From: Paragorgia papillata
Taxonomy: Eukaryota > Cnidaria > Anthozoa > Scleralcyonacea > Coralliidae
Reading direction: 5' to 3'
DNA: 64,000 nucleotides
NCBI GenBank assembly: GCA_035771165.1
Contig: JAWNZC010000314.1
Span: forward strand, 8,582,001-8,646,000
Positions within the stretch are counted from its first letter, which is position 1. Every line of letters starts with the position of its first letter. A program made the translations under genes and the position numbers. Of the stretch, positions 12,601 to 22,259 are shown in pieces. The notes under the pieces are model-generated. The model made no database searches. It had not been told where the DNA came from and was given only the letters and a program-made list of their open reading frames with translations.

Positions 12601-13671
12601 GCTTTTAAATTTGCTTCAATGGGAGTACTCTGGAAACCAGTTTGATCATAGCTGATATACTTAATTATTTATTTCTATTTACTTATTTTTGTCGTATATC
12701 TATTATACTGTAGGTACCAATCTATTTATTTATTTATTACTATTATTAGTAACTATTTTTATTCAGTAAAATTTCAGAAGTAACTATTGAATTTCTCGTC
12801 CTCTAATTCCAGACAAACTAAAGTTTATTGTATTGTATAATAGGGCCATTTATACCAGAGAAAATAAGTTGAACTTAAATAAGACACAACTTATGCAAGA
12901 TGCAAACACACTTGTATAAATGGTCAATAAGTTGTGACTTATTTTGGAGTAGCTTTCAACCCTGTTCTTAGTTTAGTCATAACTTACTTTGTTCACAAAC
13001 AAATTGACCGTTTATACGAATGTGTTCACGACATAAATAGGATACATCTTAATTAAGTTGCGACTTATTTTCTCCCGTTTAAATGGCCCTGTTGTGTTTC
13101 AGTGTTTGCAAAAATAGGATGGACCTGTGGGCAGCAAAAGACTTGATGCATTCTCTTCTTGGAAGATTCCATAGTTTAATCTGAAAAAATATAGAATAAT
13201 TATTTGAATGTTTGCATGGTAAAAAATTGTAGTAGAAGCGAGAATTTGTGCTAACACCACGTTTATTATTTATTGCTGAGCTTCTGATGAAAGCCCGAGT
13301 CAACAGGTCGAAAGCCAATCAAGAAATGGTGTTCCCACAAATTCTCGCTTCTACAAATATGAAGAACTCAAAATGAAATGTCGAAATTGCACAAGAAATA
13401 CCTCGCCATCACAAGAACCAGACAACAGCAATGACAAGCTTTTACGAAACTTTGCCATACAGTTAACGCCATCAGTGTGACCATCCAATGATCCTACGAA
13501 AGGTTTGGCAAAAACACGTTCCAACTTGGCTGCATTTAGAGCTCTTGTGTACTCACGAGCAGACTCAAATGGATGTAAACTAGGGTCTAGATTACGCGGA
13601 ACTTTGTGAATATCAGACTTACATTCACGAATGTAGTCAGCAGGGTTCCGTGACAGCACTTTCACCTTCAT
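3638..13671 (-). CDS. DCAF13: DDB1- and CUL4-associated factor 13 (SOF1 homologue), complete, 11 exons
   Basis: WD40 protein of the nucleolar U3 small-subunit processome, needed for 18S rRNA maturation, and a CRL4 substrate receptor. Exons on the minus strand: 13671-13402, 13180-13125, 12417-12366, 11835-11749, 10965-10810, 10044-9719, 8156-8058, 5889-5853, 5227-5139, 3911-3837, 3725-3638. All have GT-AG borders, phases join throughout, and the sum is 1335 nt (444 residues; human DCAF13 has 445). The start MKVKVLSRNPADYIRE and the block LDGHTDGVNCMAKF match the family N-terminus. Exon 6 carries WNPMEAFIFTAANED and LDVDYSPTGEEFVSGSFDK; exons 9-11 give the basic Sof1 tail ending VPFVAERKKQIVSVVE. 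Exon 2 ends at a weak donor (AG|GTCCAT). Introns are loaded with repeats but the frame is intact. Exon joins rest on my memory of the human protein; the identity is not in doubt. Confidence 0.96.
4012..4483. repeat. Nested double palindrome in DCAF13 intron 9
   Basis: Outer arms (about 4012-4079 and 4403-4483) contain GGGATAATCCGTT and its complement. An almost perfect inner palindrome (about 4120-4222 and 4256-4365; GTTTAATGACGTCACGGCC) sits between them, apparently inserted into the outer element. The TGACGTCA cores resemble CRE/ATF sites. Confidence 0.8.
5449..5635. repeat. Short inverted repeat
   Basis: Arms of about 22 bases (TGACGTAATACCAGGAATTC and its complement) surround an AT-rich loop in DCAF13 intron 8. 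Confidence 0.55.
5934..6331. repeat. MITE-like inverted-repeat element
   Basis: Long terminal inverted repeats starting CCTCGTACCCAGGGCCATTT enclose an AT-rich centre. Located in DCAF13 intron 7. Confidence 0.8.
6336..6560. repeat. Inverted-repeat element adjoining the previous one
   Basis: The ends TAGCCTGGTACCCTGGCC and GGCCAGGGTTACCAGGGTA, plus GGGCCAGGTAACCACTAA and its mirror, form a second palindromic unit. Its middle (CATCAGGG...CCCTGATG) is itself a small hairpin. Confidence 0.65.
6640..7320. repeat. Repeat family with core ACTGACGTTTCGAGCGAAG
   Basis: Two diverged copies (about 6640-6840 and 7100-7320) contain AAATACTGACGTTTC followed by a mirror half in which the core recurs inverted. 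The same family recurs near 18.95, 22.3, 29.2 and 52.6-53.2 kb. Confidence 0.65.
7340..7970. mobile_element. Non-autonomous hAT-type DNA transposon
   Basis: The element begins CAGCGCCGGATTTAGGAC and ends in the inverted counterpart GTCCTAAATCCGGCACTG. It is flanked on both sides by the identical 8-bp CGTGTCCC (7332-7339 and 7971-7978). An 8-bp target-site duplication with CAG...CTG ends is the hAT signature. The inverted repeats extend about 40 bases inward. The 631-bp interior has no transposase; near the right end is a G run of about 20 or more (7908-7926). It lies in DCAF13 intron 7. Confidence 0.88.
8200..8640. repeat. Palindromic MITE (AAAATTAAGTTTGTCTAATT family)
   Basis: The ends AAAAATTAAGTTTGTTTAAT and the mirror image near 8610-8630 bracket inverted arms with GACGTCA near the centre. 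Related elements lie at 26.68-28.09 kb and 63.23-63.72 kb. In DCAF13 intron 6. Confidence 0.75.
9158..9535. repeat. Inverted repeat with CACCGCTGCCAAACGTTT arms
   Basis: About 40 bases near 9165-9205 recur as the reverse complement at 9490-9530, with a GCATGCGC motif in each arm. In DCAF13 intron 6. Confidence 0.5.
10258..10705. repeat. MITE-like nested inverted repeat
   Basis: The outer ends ACCCAATGTTTCGACACTCCG and the complement near 10680-10702, plus an inner pair (GGTAATAGACC.CC.TCAT), form a palindromic element in DCAF13 intron 5. Confidence 0.7.
11050..11612 (-). repeat. tRNA-like minisatellite, about nine 59-bp units
   Basis: On the minus strand the unit contains TTGTAGCTCAGTTGATAGAG (an A-box / D-arm-like segment), then TGTTGAACTAGAGTATCAAAG and GGTTGTGAGTTGG. 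One unit ends in a short extra GCAGC. The array lies in DCAF13 intron 4 in sense orientation. The same unit forms an array in intron 5 of phosphodiesterase copy B. No unit folds into a complete tRNA by eye. Confidence 0.85.
11905..12292. repeat. 48-bp minisatellite, about eight copies
   Basis: Each unit contains CAGCCCACGAGCGTACAAAA and CCAGATTTTTTGTACGATCC. Because 48 is divisible by three, several frames on both strands stay open and produce meaningless 16-residue repeats. It sits in DCAF13 intron 3, so it is not coding. Confidence 0.93.
12841..13092. repeat. Palindromic MITE
   Basis: The ends AATAGGGCCATTTATACCAG and the complement AACGGGAGAA..AAATGGCCCTG with AAGTTGTG arms enclose the element. 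It ends about 30 bases from the 3' border of DCAF13 exon 2. Confidence 0.7.
13205..13366. repeat. Inverted-repeat element with TAGAAGCGAGAATTTGT ends
   Basis: The terminal inverted repeats (GTAGAAGCGAGAATTTGTG and its complement) surround GATGAAAGCCCGAGTCAACAGG. A relative with the same internal GATGAAGGTCTGAGTCGACAGG lies at 23.52-23.85 kb. In DCAF13 intron 1. Confidence 0.65.
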
Positions 13672-13807
13672 ACTCAAGCAAAAAACCCCGCTTTTTGAGG
13701 CGAAAATCACGAGTTAAAACTCTTATACATTTAACAACGTTCAGGACGCCATATTGGATTTAAAACACACGTGCGAATGTATCCACAGGTACCCCAAGCT
13801 TACTTAT

Positions 13808-14108
13808 GAGTTTTGGCGAGGTGAATATCGGTGTATAATAACCGAGACGAAGTCGAGGTTATTATTCACCGATATTCACTGAGCCTGAGGCGAATAATTG
13901 TTTTAGTATAAATACACATTTTCGTACTTTTAAGAACAACATTTTCTTTAAAATTGTTAATTTCCTCGTCTGTCGCATTGACAACTTGGCTGGCGGCCAT
14001 TTTGAATAAACGCTGTAGGTGATTATCGAGAATTAATTCGAAGTAGCTCGACCAATCAGCGCGCGTGCTTTTCTATAATCACCTGTGTATTTATACTAAA
14101 ATGTAATA
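13808..14108 (-). repeat. MITE carrying a conserved 44-codon ORF
   Basis: A MITE between DCAF13 and the divergent gene; its inverted copy is at 34.96-35.27 kb. On the minus strand it contains an ATG-to-TGA frame (14000-13866) of 44 codons beginning MAASQVVNATDEEINNF. The other copy keeps the same start, stop and length with only a few substitutions. Its GC-box-like ends (GATTGGTCGAGC) and the TATTTATAC motif at the boundary are shared. The ORF may be the first exon of a parent transposon gene. Confidence 0.7.
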
Positions 14109-14329
14109 ATATGAATAATATTATTAATAAATAATATAATTATAAAAATTTAAAATAAATGTTTACTTTTGTTCTTTCTGTGTTAATTTCTTCAAAGTTG
14201 TTCAATCGTTTATACCAAACACGGAAAGATCAAAAGTAACAAGTATTTTAAATTTTACCTTAAAAATTGACGATTTGAATGTTTTAGGATTAAAAGTTTT
14301 ATAATAAAGCCGTTTTATAAAATAGGTTG

Positions 14330-14602
14330 CGTCTTACGCACGCTGTGATTGGTCAATTACCGTGTTTATATCAGGCTATGTAAACACGGTTGTGATGTCA
14401 CGGCACATTTTTTAACCTTATTTCATAAAAGAAATAGAAAATGGATGCCCTGTGTTTATATAACCTGATGCAAACACTCGAGTGAGTTGGGAGAATTTGA
14501 AAGTACTTATGTAAACCCTCGCCTACGGCTCGGGTTCACATAAACTTTCGAATTCTCCCAACTCACTCTCGTGTTTGCATCAGGCTATATAAACACGGGC
14601 GG
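14330..14602. repeat. Palindromic element with GTGTTTATATAGCCTGATG arms
   Basis: Inverted arms about 14448-14522 and 14530-14602 meet at a GCCTACGGC-type centre. A partial outer copy (CCGTGTTTATATCAGGCT) lies at 14360. The element lies about 200 bases upstream of the start codon of the 173-residue gene. Confidence 0.7.
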
Positions 14603-14797
14603 CCATTTTCTATTTCTTAAGTATTACTATAAAATACTCATAATATAGCGAGCTTGGGGTACTGATGTATCCCAAATTATCCCAATTTACCCTCTCTATC
14701 CATCACAATCATATCACCTTGACAACAAAGTCAACAAAAAGAACCGCCATTTTGCAATATAAACACCAGAAAAAATATTAAGATTTGAGAAGAAAGA

Positions 14798-17700
14798 ATG
14801 TCCAATGCAAAGGCAAGTTCTCTTCTTTTTGCTACTCAACACTTCTTTTATTAAAGGACAAATATTCAAGGATATTTTGGACGGCATTTAAGCCTTTTTG
14901 CCGTCTTTTGAAGGCCGGTTTTTGCCATCAAATTCTTGTTTTCATAAGTTCGTTTCTTGTCTTGTAGCTCCCTGAAATTAATTCAACGGAAACGTTCCAA
15001 GCACGAAACTGGAAACAGCTTGGTAAAAAAGATATTCAGAAACTAGATGCTGTTCAAAGAAGTCGTTATATGGCGGTAGGTCTGAAATTATTACATAGTA
15101 ATTTGTTTTAAAAAATGTGTACATATTTGTACAGTAGCATTTTGCCATTTTGCATATCGCTTAATAGAGAAATTATTTGCCCGAGGTATCAAAAATGACA
15201 CAAGGACGAGGCTGAGGACAAATATTTTTCTACTGACCTATAAAGAGTACTAAATAACATTAAAATTAAATGACATTTATATTTTATTAAAAATATTTTG
15301 AAGAATGTCTAGGATGAAAAATTAAATTAAAAAATTAAATAAAAACAGGTGTTCTTTTTTAGTATGAGGCTGCTTCAAAACAAGCTACAAAGGATATGGT
15401 TGAAGCACGGAGGAGAATACATGAGAAAAGAAAGAAAGATCTGTGAGTTTACCTAGGGATTGCCAATTTAAATAATATGGCTATAATGAACATTTTTTCT
15501 AATTGGCTATTAAAGTAACCAATCAATTGTCAATTTAAGAAATGGTTCATGGTTTGGTGTGCTCCATCAAGTTATGGATGTGTGCGGGAAGTTTGGAGAG
15601 CATGAGAAAAGCATAAGAGTTGGTCGAGGCATAGGCAAGAAGATTTTTGAGTGCTCTCCAACATCCCAAGTGCATCCATAACTCAATGGAGCATGCCAAA
15701 CCATGAACCATTTCTTTTATAAGAGAATCAGACACAAAACAATGGAAAACAATATTTATTTCACTGATTAAAAATGAGTTTCTCATTACATTTGAAATAA
15801 CCATGCCCCATCGAGTTATGGTGCACACTTGGTAGCCAATCAGAAATGCCATTATAATATATTACATCTGTTATAATACCACTTTGTTCCCATGCTCATT
15901 ACTGGTTAGGGTTAGAGTTAGCCAGGGTTTTTGTTTGCATGGGTTAGGTGATCTAAACCAATCAGAAACCTTAGTATAGGTAGCTGCCAGACCCCTTTAC
16001 AATCCCGTGCATTTGAATAGTATAGGTAGCTGCCAGACCCCTTTACAATCCTGTGCATTTGAATAGTATAGGTAGCTGCCAGACCCCTTTACAATCCCGT
16101 GCATTTGAATAGTATAGGTAGCTGTCAGACCCCTTTACAATCCCGTGCATTTGAATAGTATAGGTAGCTGTCAGACCCCTTTAGTCAGATTTACAATCCC
16201 GTGCATTTGAATGGTCCAAAATTGTAAAATGAACTGACATTGTCTCATTGTTTTTCAGAATACATGAAAGAACGCAAGAATGCAAGGATCATGAACAAGA
16301 AAAACATGCCAGATTGATTGGACAACTTAAGTATGTGATCATAAAAAATAATGTTAACAAGACACCTGGGTCAGGCATTCCCTCAGGCTACTGGGGTCAC
16401 GTTCACCTGTGTGAAGTATGCACCATATTCACCCTTCATTCAGGCTCGGTGCACTTGCATCGAAGGGTGAATGTGGTGCATATTTCACAGAGGTGAACAT
16501 ATTTATGATCAAGTTGTCAGCCACATCACAGTTGATAAACAACAAAGTCAGTCAGTCACTTTCAAAATCTACTGGTCAACAACATGCAAGAACATCTTGA
16601 TCAAAAGGCAAAGCTGTTCAACTTTTTGTCCAACTCCAGAACCAAAAGGAGCAAAGAACTTACAACATGCCTTGGTCTCACTCCACCACACAACTAACAA
16701 CTCGCCTCACCAGAAGTATGAATATAGTAGTGGTAAAATAAAAATGCAAAATCATGACACCCCAAAAAAGAAAGAAAGAAACAGAGCCAAAACCTAGACT
16801 CAGCCTACACACGTAAAAATGCACAAGCTGTTACAGACCTGCAAGGAAGTTGTTACAAGGCTGTTCAACAGGCTGTCACCATCATGTGTTCGCACTGGCT
16901 GTCCCAGTCTGTTAACATGTCTGTAACAGGTTGTTGACAACTTGTAACAAGGCTGATGACTCCAACAGACTGATGACAAGTTGTTCCAACAACCTGTTAC
17001 TGCTCTGCACTTAACAAGTTGTTAACAGGTTGATGTTAGCAAGGTTGTAGCAGCTTCTTGAATGAACAGCATTGTTACAACCTGTTGACAGCATTGTTAC
17101 AACCTGTTGACAGCCTTGCTACCAACCTGTTAACAGCCTTGCTACCGACCTGTTGCGAACACATCCTGTTGACAAGCTGTGAGATTTTTACGTGTGTACC
17201 ACAGGTAGCCTGAGTGTTAATTACTGCATGGTGTGGAATTACTACAGTGTCCTGATCTATACCAGCATGCTACCAGCTACGGTAGTTAAGTACCAGTGGT
17301 CTAGCTAGTACCAGACAGTATATTTTGGCAAATGTTTTTCTGATTTTTTAATTCAACTTTATATTAATTTTATAGAGCTGCAGAAGCACGGAACAGAATA
17401 AGATTGATGCGGGTCCGCTACAGTGGCAACAAAGTGAGTTCCATCCACCCATGATCTTTTTAACAAATAGATTCCATTTTGCCGTTGTCTGTTCAGTTAT
17501 AGATGCACAGATGACGTCACAACGTGGTAAGAACAAAAAAGTGGCCCACGAGACGCACTGATGTTCTTACCACGTTGTGACGTCCTCTGTGCATCTATAA
17601 CTGAACAGACAACAAAAAAATGGAATCTATTTGTTTTATACAATAAAAATTTAAAAGGTCTTTGTCGAAACTCTTGCCGGATTTTGGGGCATGAAGAAGG

Positions 17701-20411
17701 AAAAAGGCAAGTCAGCTGACGTGATCTGACGTGACCATGTGTCTGTCCTCTAATAGATCATGGCCAACAACCAATGAAAACACGCATAGCAACTAGGGTA
17801 TTGTATAAATAGTGGTACTACAGGTCTTAAACACTTTAATTAGTCTAGTACACTGGTGTTACACATTCTGAGTGAAAAGGCTAGGTTCTTTCAACAACCT
17901 TTGAGGCCTTCGAAGTCGAAAAAAATGTTTTCCATACTAATTGCTCCAAATGCCAAACTTTTGCTAAAAATGATGTTTTTGACCGTAAAATAGCAAAACA
18001 ACACAAATTACAGAACTGAAACGGTTCATGCAACTTTCCTTTTTGGCCGGTTTTGGGATCTTGAAACTTGCAGAAACCATTCTGAATTGAAAATATTTTT
18101 ATTACGCTCCAAAAAGTAAATAATGTGAACTTCCAAAATACTGATTGTAAGCGGTCTGGCATTTTGAATGAGAAGTAATAAGATCAAACAAGAGTTTGAG
18201 TGTTTCATCAGGGGTTCCAAACATGAGAAAACAAATGAAAACCGAGGGCGTAGCCCCGAGGTTTTTATTGTTTTCGAGTGTTTGGAGTCCCCTGATGAAA
18301 CACGATAAACGAGTGTTTGATCTTGCTTCTCAAACGAGTATTCGCATCGCGATTTGCGGTGTTTTCTTCATTGATTTCAATATGCAGATTAAGAAATGTG
18401 ATCCAGTTCACTAGGAAGTTTCCTACAGGTTTTCATTGGGTATCAACACTCATGCATGTGATGTGGTATACGTTCATAGATTGGCTACGATAATTCATGA
18501 ATTATTAATGAGTTTGAGAAAATTTCATCTTGGTGCTAAAGTTCACAATTCTAGATCAAGTCTACACCCAATTATCATATCAAAGTTTTATCAAATCTAT
18601 TTCTCTTTTTTAAATATAGTGACACAGTGCCAACAATCCTGATCACAATTCACGTTCAAACATTTCTGTTTCTTTTACAGGCTTCAGAAATGAACAATCT
18701 TATAGCCTGCCAGCCTTCTGCTATTAAAGCGGTCCGATTGCAGTGTCTGGTTCCACCTCATCCTGAAAAAATCTACATACGCGATTTACTGGGCAAAGAC
18801 GAGGTACTGTATTCTATGAACGTGATTTGAATTTTCCAAGAATTATAGAATTTCATTAGAGGAACATGGGAGGGCGTGGTTTGAGAAAAAGTGATTCCTC
18901 CCGAGAGGAGAAACAGTGAAATCAAAGTAGTGTGCTGCGCAGGCAGTGTTGAAATACAAATCGAACTATGGTAAGGTTTGAGTACTGCCGAAATTATTGA
19001 ATGTAGTGTCTAACGTTTCGAGTGAAGGCCTTTCGTCAGAGAGAAACGTGAAAATCTACGTTCTATAATTACAACGAAATCTACGTCCGAATAAATCTAC
19101 GATAGAAATCTATGTTCTATAATTACAACGAAATCTACGTTCAAATAAATCTACGAAAGAAATCTACGTTCTATAATTACAACGAAATCTACGTCCGAAT
19201 AAATCTACGACAGAAATCCACGTTCTGTAATTACAACGAAATCTACGTTCAAATAAATCTACGACAGAAATCCACGTTCTATAATTACAACGAAATCTAC
19301 GTCCAAATAAATCTACGATAGAAATCTACGTTCTGTAATTACAACGAAATATACGTTCAAATAAATCTACGATAGAAATCCACGTTCTATAATTACAACG
19401 AAATCTACGTCCAAATAAATCTACGATAGAAATCTACGTTCTATAATTACAACGAAATATACGTTCAAATAAATCTAGGATAGAAATCTATGTTCTGTAA
19501 TTACAACGAAATCTACGTCCAAATAAATCTACGAAAGAAATCTATGTTCTATAATTACAACGAAATATACGTTCAAATAAATCTACGAAAGAAATCTATG
19601 TTCTGTAATTACAACGAAATATACGTTCAAATAAATCTACGATAGAAATCTATGTTCTGTAATTACAACGAAATCTACGTTGGAATAAATCTACGATAGA
19701 AATCTACGTTGGAATAAATCTACGATAGAAATCTTACCATATTTCGATTTGGAGTCTGCATAGACTACGTCACAACTGCATTTAACATTCTTTTCTGAGA
19801 ATTTCGGTTTCCCAACCAAAAATGTTAACATTGTCACCCCAAAACGCGCGTAATAAATAACAGATAAACCCTGTGTCCTATACCCAAGGAAGCAACATTG
19901 AAAAGGGAGGATGCACATGCAAGAGAGAGAAGTAGAGGAAACTGCTATGGGGAGCCGCCATGAGTGAAAAACAGCCTAAAAACGAATGTTGTTGTTGTAC
20001 AGAATTTGTTAAATTATTTTAGTCATAAACTGTTAGTAATATTTAAAACACGCATGGGCAGCAGTGTTTTATCAGATATTAAATACGATTTGGTGATAGC
20101 CGAGTGTTTTAGATCTGATAAAACACGTACTGCGAATGTTTTAAACAGTTGTAATGTTGAAAAACAACATTGTCTAAGCCGATAAAATCAAAGGCAGCTA
20201 AGGTTTATGTAAATCAGGAGGAATATTTTATCAGGTTTTCATAAAACCACGGACATGGTAAGACTGATTTCCTTTGTGTTTTCCTCATGAATTATTAATG
20301 ATTTTTGAATGTCTGTTACTAACTCTGTTTTTTATATCTCCTTAGCGATCTCGCGTGGACACTCTCCTTGAAGATGAACTAAATCTGACAACAAACCGCA
20401 TCTTATCATGA
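14798..20411 (+). CDS. Unrecognised 173-residue charged helical protein, 7 exons
   Basis: Exons: 14798-14812, 14968-15075, 15363-15442, 16259-16330, 17376-17433, 18681-18803, 20346-20411; the sum is 522 nt with a TGA stop and all phases join. Exons 2-7 have GT-AG borders; the first intron is best read as GC-AG (AAG|GCAAGT), giving MSNAK then LPEINSTETFQARNW. Residues about 15-110 are rich in Lys/Arg/Glu/Gln and look like a long amphipathic helix (QLGKKDIQKLDAVQ, EARRRIHEKRKKDL, ERTQECKDHEQEKHARLIGQ). A more conserved-looking C-terminal block follows: NLIACQPSAIKAVRLQCLVPP and IYIRDLLGKDE. There is no signal peptide or membrane segment. I do not recognise the family. Small ciliary or flagellar structural proteins have this look, but that is only an impression. 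It is divergent from DCAF13 (1.1 kb between start codons). The multi-exon frame makes it a convincing gene; the first exon is the least certain part. Confidence 0.78.
15540..15716. repeat. Palindromic MITE in intron 3 of the 173-residue gene
   Basis: The arms ATGGTTCATGGTTTGGTGTG and the complement CATGCCAAACCATGAACCAT form an almost complete hairpin. Confidence 0.75.
15975..16215. repeat. 46-bp minisatellite, five copies
   Basis: Direct tandem repeats of a unit containing TATAGGTAGCTGCCAGACCC and CAATCCCGTGCATTTGAATAG. The last copy has a short internal duplication. It lies in intron 3 just upstream of exon 4. Confidence 0.92.
16395..16505. repeat. Palindromic element in intron 4
   Basis: The arms TCACCTGTGTGAAGTATGCACC and the complement around 16478-16497 enclose a TTCACCCTTC/GAAGGGTGAA inner hairpin. 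Confidence 0.65.
16805..17205. repeat. MITE with ACACGTAAAAAT ends and degenerate TGTTACA/TGTTGACA interior
   Basis: It begins ACACACGTAAAAATGCACAAG and ends in the complement CTTGTGAGATTTTTACGTGTGT-like sequence. The interior is a degenerate repetition of GTTGTTACAA and CTGTTGACA. A related element with ACGCGTAAAAATC ends lies at 53.65-54.12 kb. Confidence 0.7.
17440..17830. repeat. Element copy 1 (AAATAGATTCCATTTTGCCG)
   Basis: An inverted pair (GCACAGATGACGTCACAACG ... CGTTGTGACGTC.TCTGTGC) with a 3' tail containing GGACAGACACATGG-type sequence and AATGAAAACACGC. A nearly identical copy, same orientation, lies at 20875-21242. This copy is in intron 5 of the 173-residue gene. Confidence 0.82.
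18180..18340. repeat. Palindromic MITE
   Basis: The arms GATCAAAC(AAG)AGTTTGAGTG and the complement near 18305-18335, with GTTTCATCAGGGG inverted internally, form the element in intron 5. Confidence 0.7.
18945..19760. repeat. MITE shell containing a 54-bp minisatellite (about 12 units)
   Basis: The left end (GAAATACAAATCGAACTATGGTAAGG, then TAACGTTTCGAGTGAAGGCC) belongs to the CGAAACGTTA family. The right end (TTACCATATTTCGATTTG) closes the inverted repeat. Between them, 19050-19735, is a tandem array whose unit contains GTTCTATAATTACAACGAAA and ATAAATCTACGA, with alternating CCGAA/TCAAA variants. 54 is divisible by three, so an 18-residue repeat frame stays open, but it lies in intron 6 and is not coding. 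Confidence 0.85.
20020..20215. repeat. MITE, TTTTATCAGATATTAAA/ATCTGATAAAACAC family
   Basis: The inverted arms AGTGTTTTATCAGATA and ATCTGATAAAACACGTACTG with the tail TGTCTAAGCCGATAAAATCAA recur at 31.85-32.16 kb. It ends about 130 bases before exon 7. Confidence 0.7.
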
Positions 20412-20874
20412 CAACAGCGCTTGGTAATGGATAACGACGTTGCATGCAGGTGGAATATCGTACAAGTGGTGCGCATCGTGGCATGGCCATGGTTGTTTAA
20501 ACATGTACCATCACCGCAACCCAGAATGGAAACCTTCAAATGCCACCGGTGTTCTAATGTCCCATGCATTTGCTTAAACTTTGCTACCGAGTGAAATGTC
20601 ACGTGCTCAATTTTGTTCCCAGATTTGCTCCTTGTCTTCTGTTGCATGAGCAGCCTTTCTGGGAAGTTAAATGTCCAAAGACATAAAATTTCCGCTAATT
20701 CTAGATGAACTTGATATTTATACACATGACAACAGGTTCAGCTGACGTACCATCAACGGCATCAACCATAAATACATATTTTTTTTCGTATGCAGAAAGA
20801 TCCTTTGGCTTTGTGATCACTGCAAACAATCTTATTGAGAATACAACGCGAGAGTTTGCTACGTTTGTGCGAGT
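20412..20874. other. 3' flank of the 173-residue gene, no gene seen
   Basis: Relatively GC-balanced sequence after the stop codon. Presumed to include the 3' UTR; no clear domain on either strand. Confidence 0.4.
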
Positions 20875-21242
20875 TTGATATTTAACAAATAGATTCCATT
20901 TTGCCGTTGTCTGTTCAGTTATAGATGCACAGATGACGTCACAACGTGGTAAGAACAAAAAAAGTGGCCCACGAGACACAGTCGGGTCACTGATGTTCTT
21001 ACCACGTTGTGACGTCTTCTGTGCATCCAACTGAACAGACAACGGCAGAATGGAATCTATTTGTTTTATACAATACAAACATTTAAAAGGTTTTTATCTA
21101 AACTCTTGCCGGATTTTGGGGGCATAAAGAAGGAAAAAAGCAAGTCAGCTGATGTGATCTGACGTGTCCATGTGTCTGTCCTCTAATAGATCATGGGCAA
21201 CAACCAATGAAAACACGCGTAGCAACCAGGGTATTGTATAAA
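20875..21242. repeat. Element copy 2 (AAATAGATTCCATTTTGCCG)
   Basis: Nearly identical to 17440-17830 over the inverted pair and the GACAGACACATGG/AACCAATGAAAACACGC tail. It contains an extra CAGTCGGGTC-like insertion in the loop. Confidence 0.82.
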
Positions 21243-21675
21243 TTATAATAAAACAATTATATAGTTTAATATTAGAATAATATTATAACTATTAATTTTT
21301 TAGGAGTTATTTATTTTAATAAAGTTTCTATATACATTTAACACTTACCATTCTATATTGTTACCATTTTCAGTATTTCGCGAACACAGAGTAGACAAGC
21401 CTTTTAACACGCTTCCTTAGTCTTTCTTTGTTTTTGTTTTTTAACAAATCGGTTTGTGTTAGGTATAGGTCTTTTACCCTAGATTCGTGGAGGGCGGGAG
21501 CGTCTTATTTTTCCCGTGGTAGGCTACAGCTCAGCTGCAGGTCCTACCCCACTGCCCTTTAGTCCAACCAGAAAGTTATCATATTGTAGTTCTTGGTGGT
21601 AATAGTTTAGTAGGTTCGTATAGTAGCGTAATTTGCTCACACACATTTCTTGAAACGGACTTTTAAACGTAAAGA
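21243..21675. other. AT-rich intergenic sequence
   Basis: AT-rich, with no exon or repeat structure that I could support. Confidence 0.4.
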
Positions 21676-22240
21676 CCTTAAAGTGCCTATGCAACGAAAA
21701 ATTCAACTCTGTTTTTATGACCCCACTTGGTACTTCTTGATGCGCTGAATCTCATGGTGCTGTCGGCCGTTTTTTTAATTACGGCAAGGAAAAATACTGT
21801 AATCCACGTTCAAACATCAATATTTTGATAACAAAAATGTCCGAAGTCTGGGACCGAAGCAGGAGTCTAGTGACGTCACACGTTGGAGTCATGCTTGGTC
21901 GATCTAACATTTCTTATTGTTTATGTGGTTGCACTTGACTGGTGGTTGTGGAAATTTCTTTTTTCCACTAGCACTTTCGTCACCCTTCTTTGATTCTTCC
22001 ATATCTGAAGACCAAAATTCTATAGCGACTCTAACGTGTGACGTCACAGAGGCAATTTGATCGTGTGGTGAGGTGGACAAAATTTGTGTCATTTTGTCTA
22101 TTTTACATTAAATATACAGTATTTTCCCTTGTCGTAATTAAAAAAACCGACAGCACCATGAGATTCAGCGCATCAACAAGTACCACGTTAGGTCATAAAA
22201 ACAGAGTTGAATTTTTCGTTGCATAGGCACTTTAAGTACA
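21676..22240. repeat. MITE with AAAGTGCCTATGCAACGAAA ends
   Basis: The ends AAAGTGCCTATGCAACGAAA and the complement TTCGTTGCATAGGCACTTTA are almost perfect and extend about 100 bases inward (CAACTCTGTTTTTATGACC, GGTGCTGTCGG). Confidence 0.85.
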
Positions 22241-22259
22241 CAGTCTAGAAGAAAGAGAA

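Noticed and set aside
15975..16215. CRISPR-like array
   Set aside because: Units abut directly without unique spacers, the setting is eukaryotic, and it lies in an intron; it is an ordinary minisatellite.
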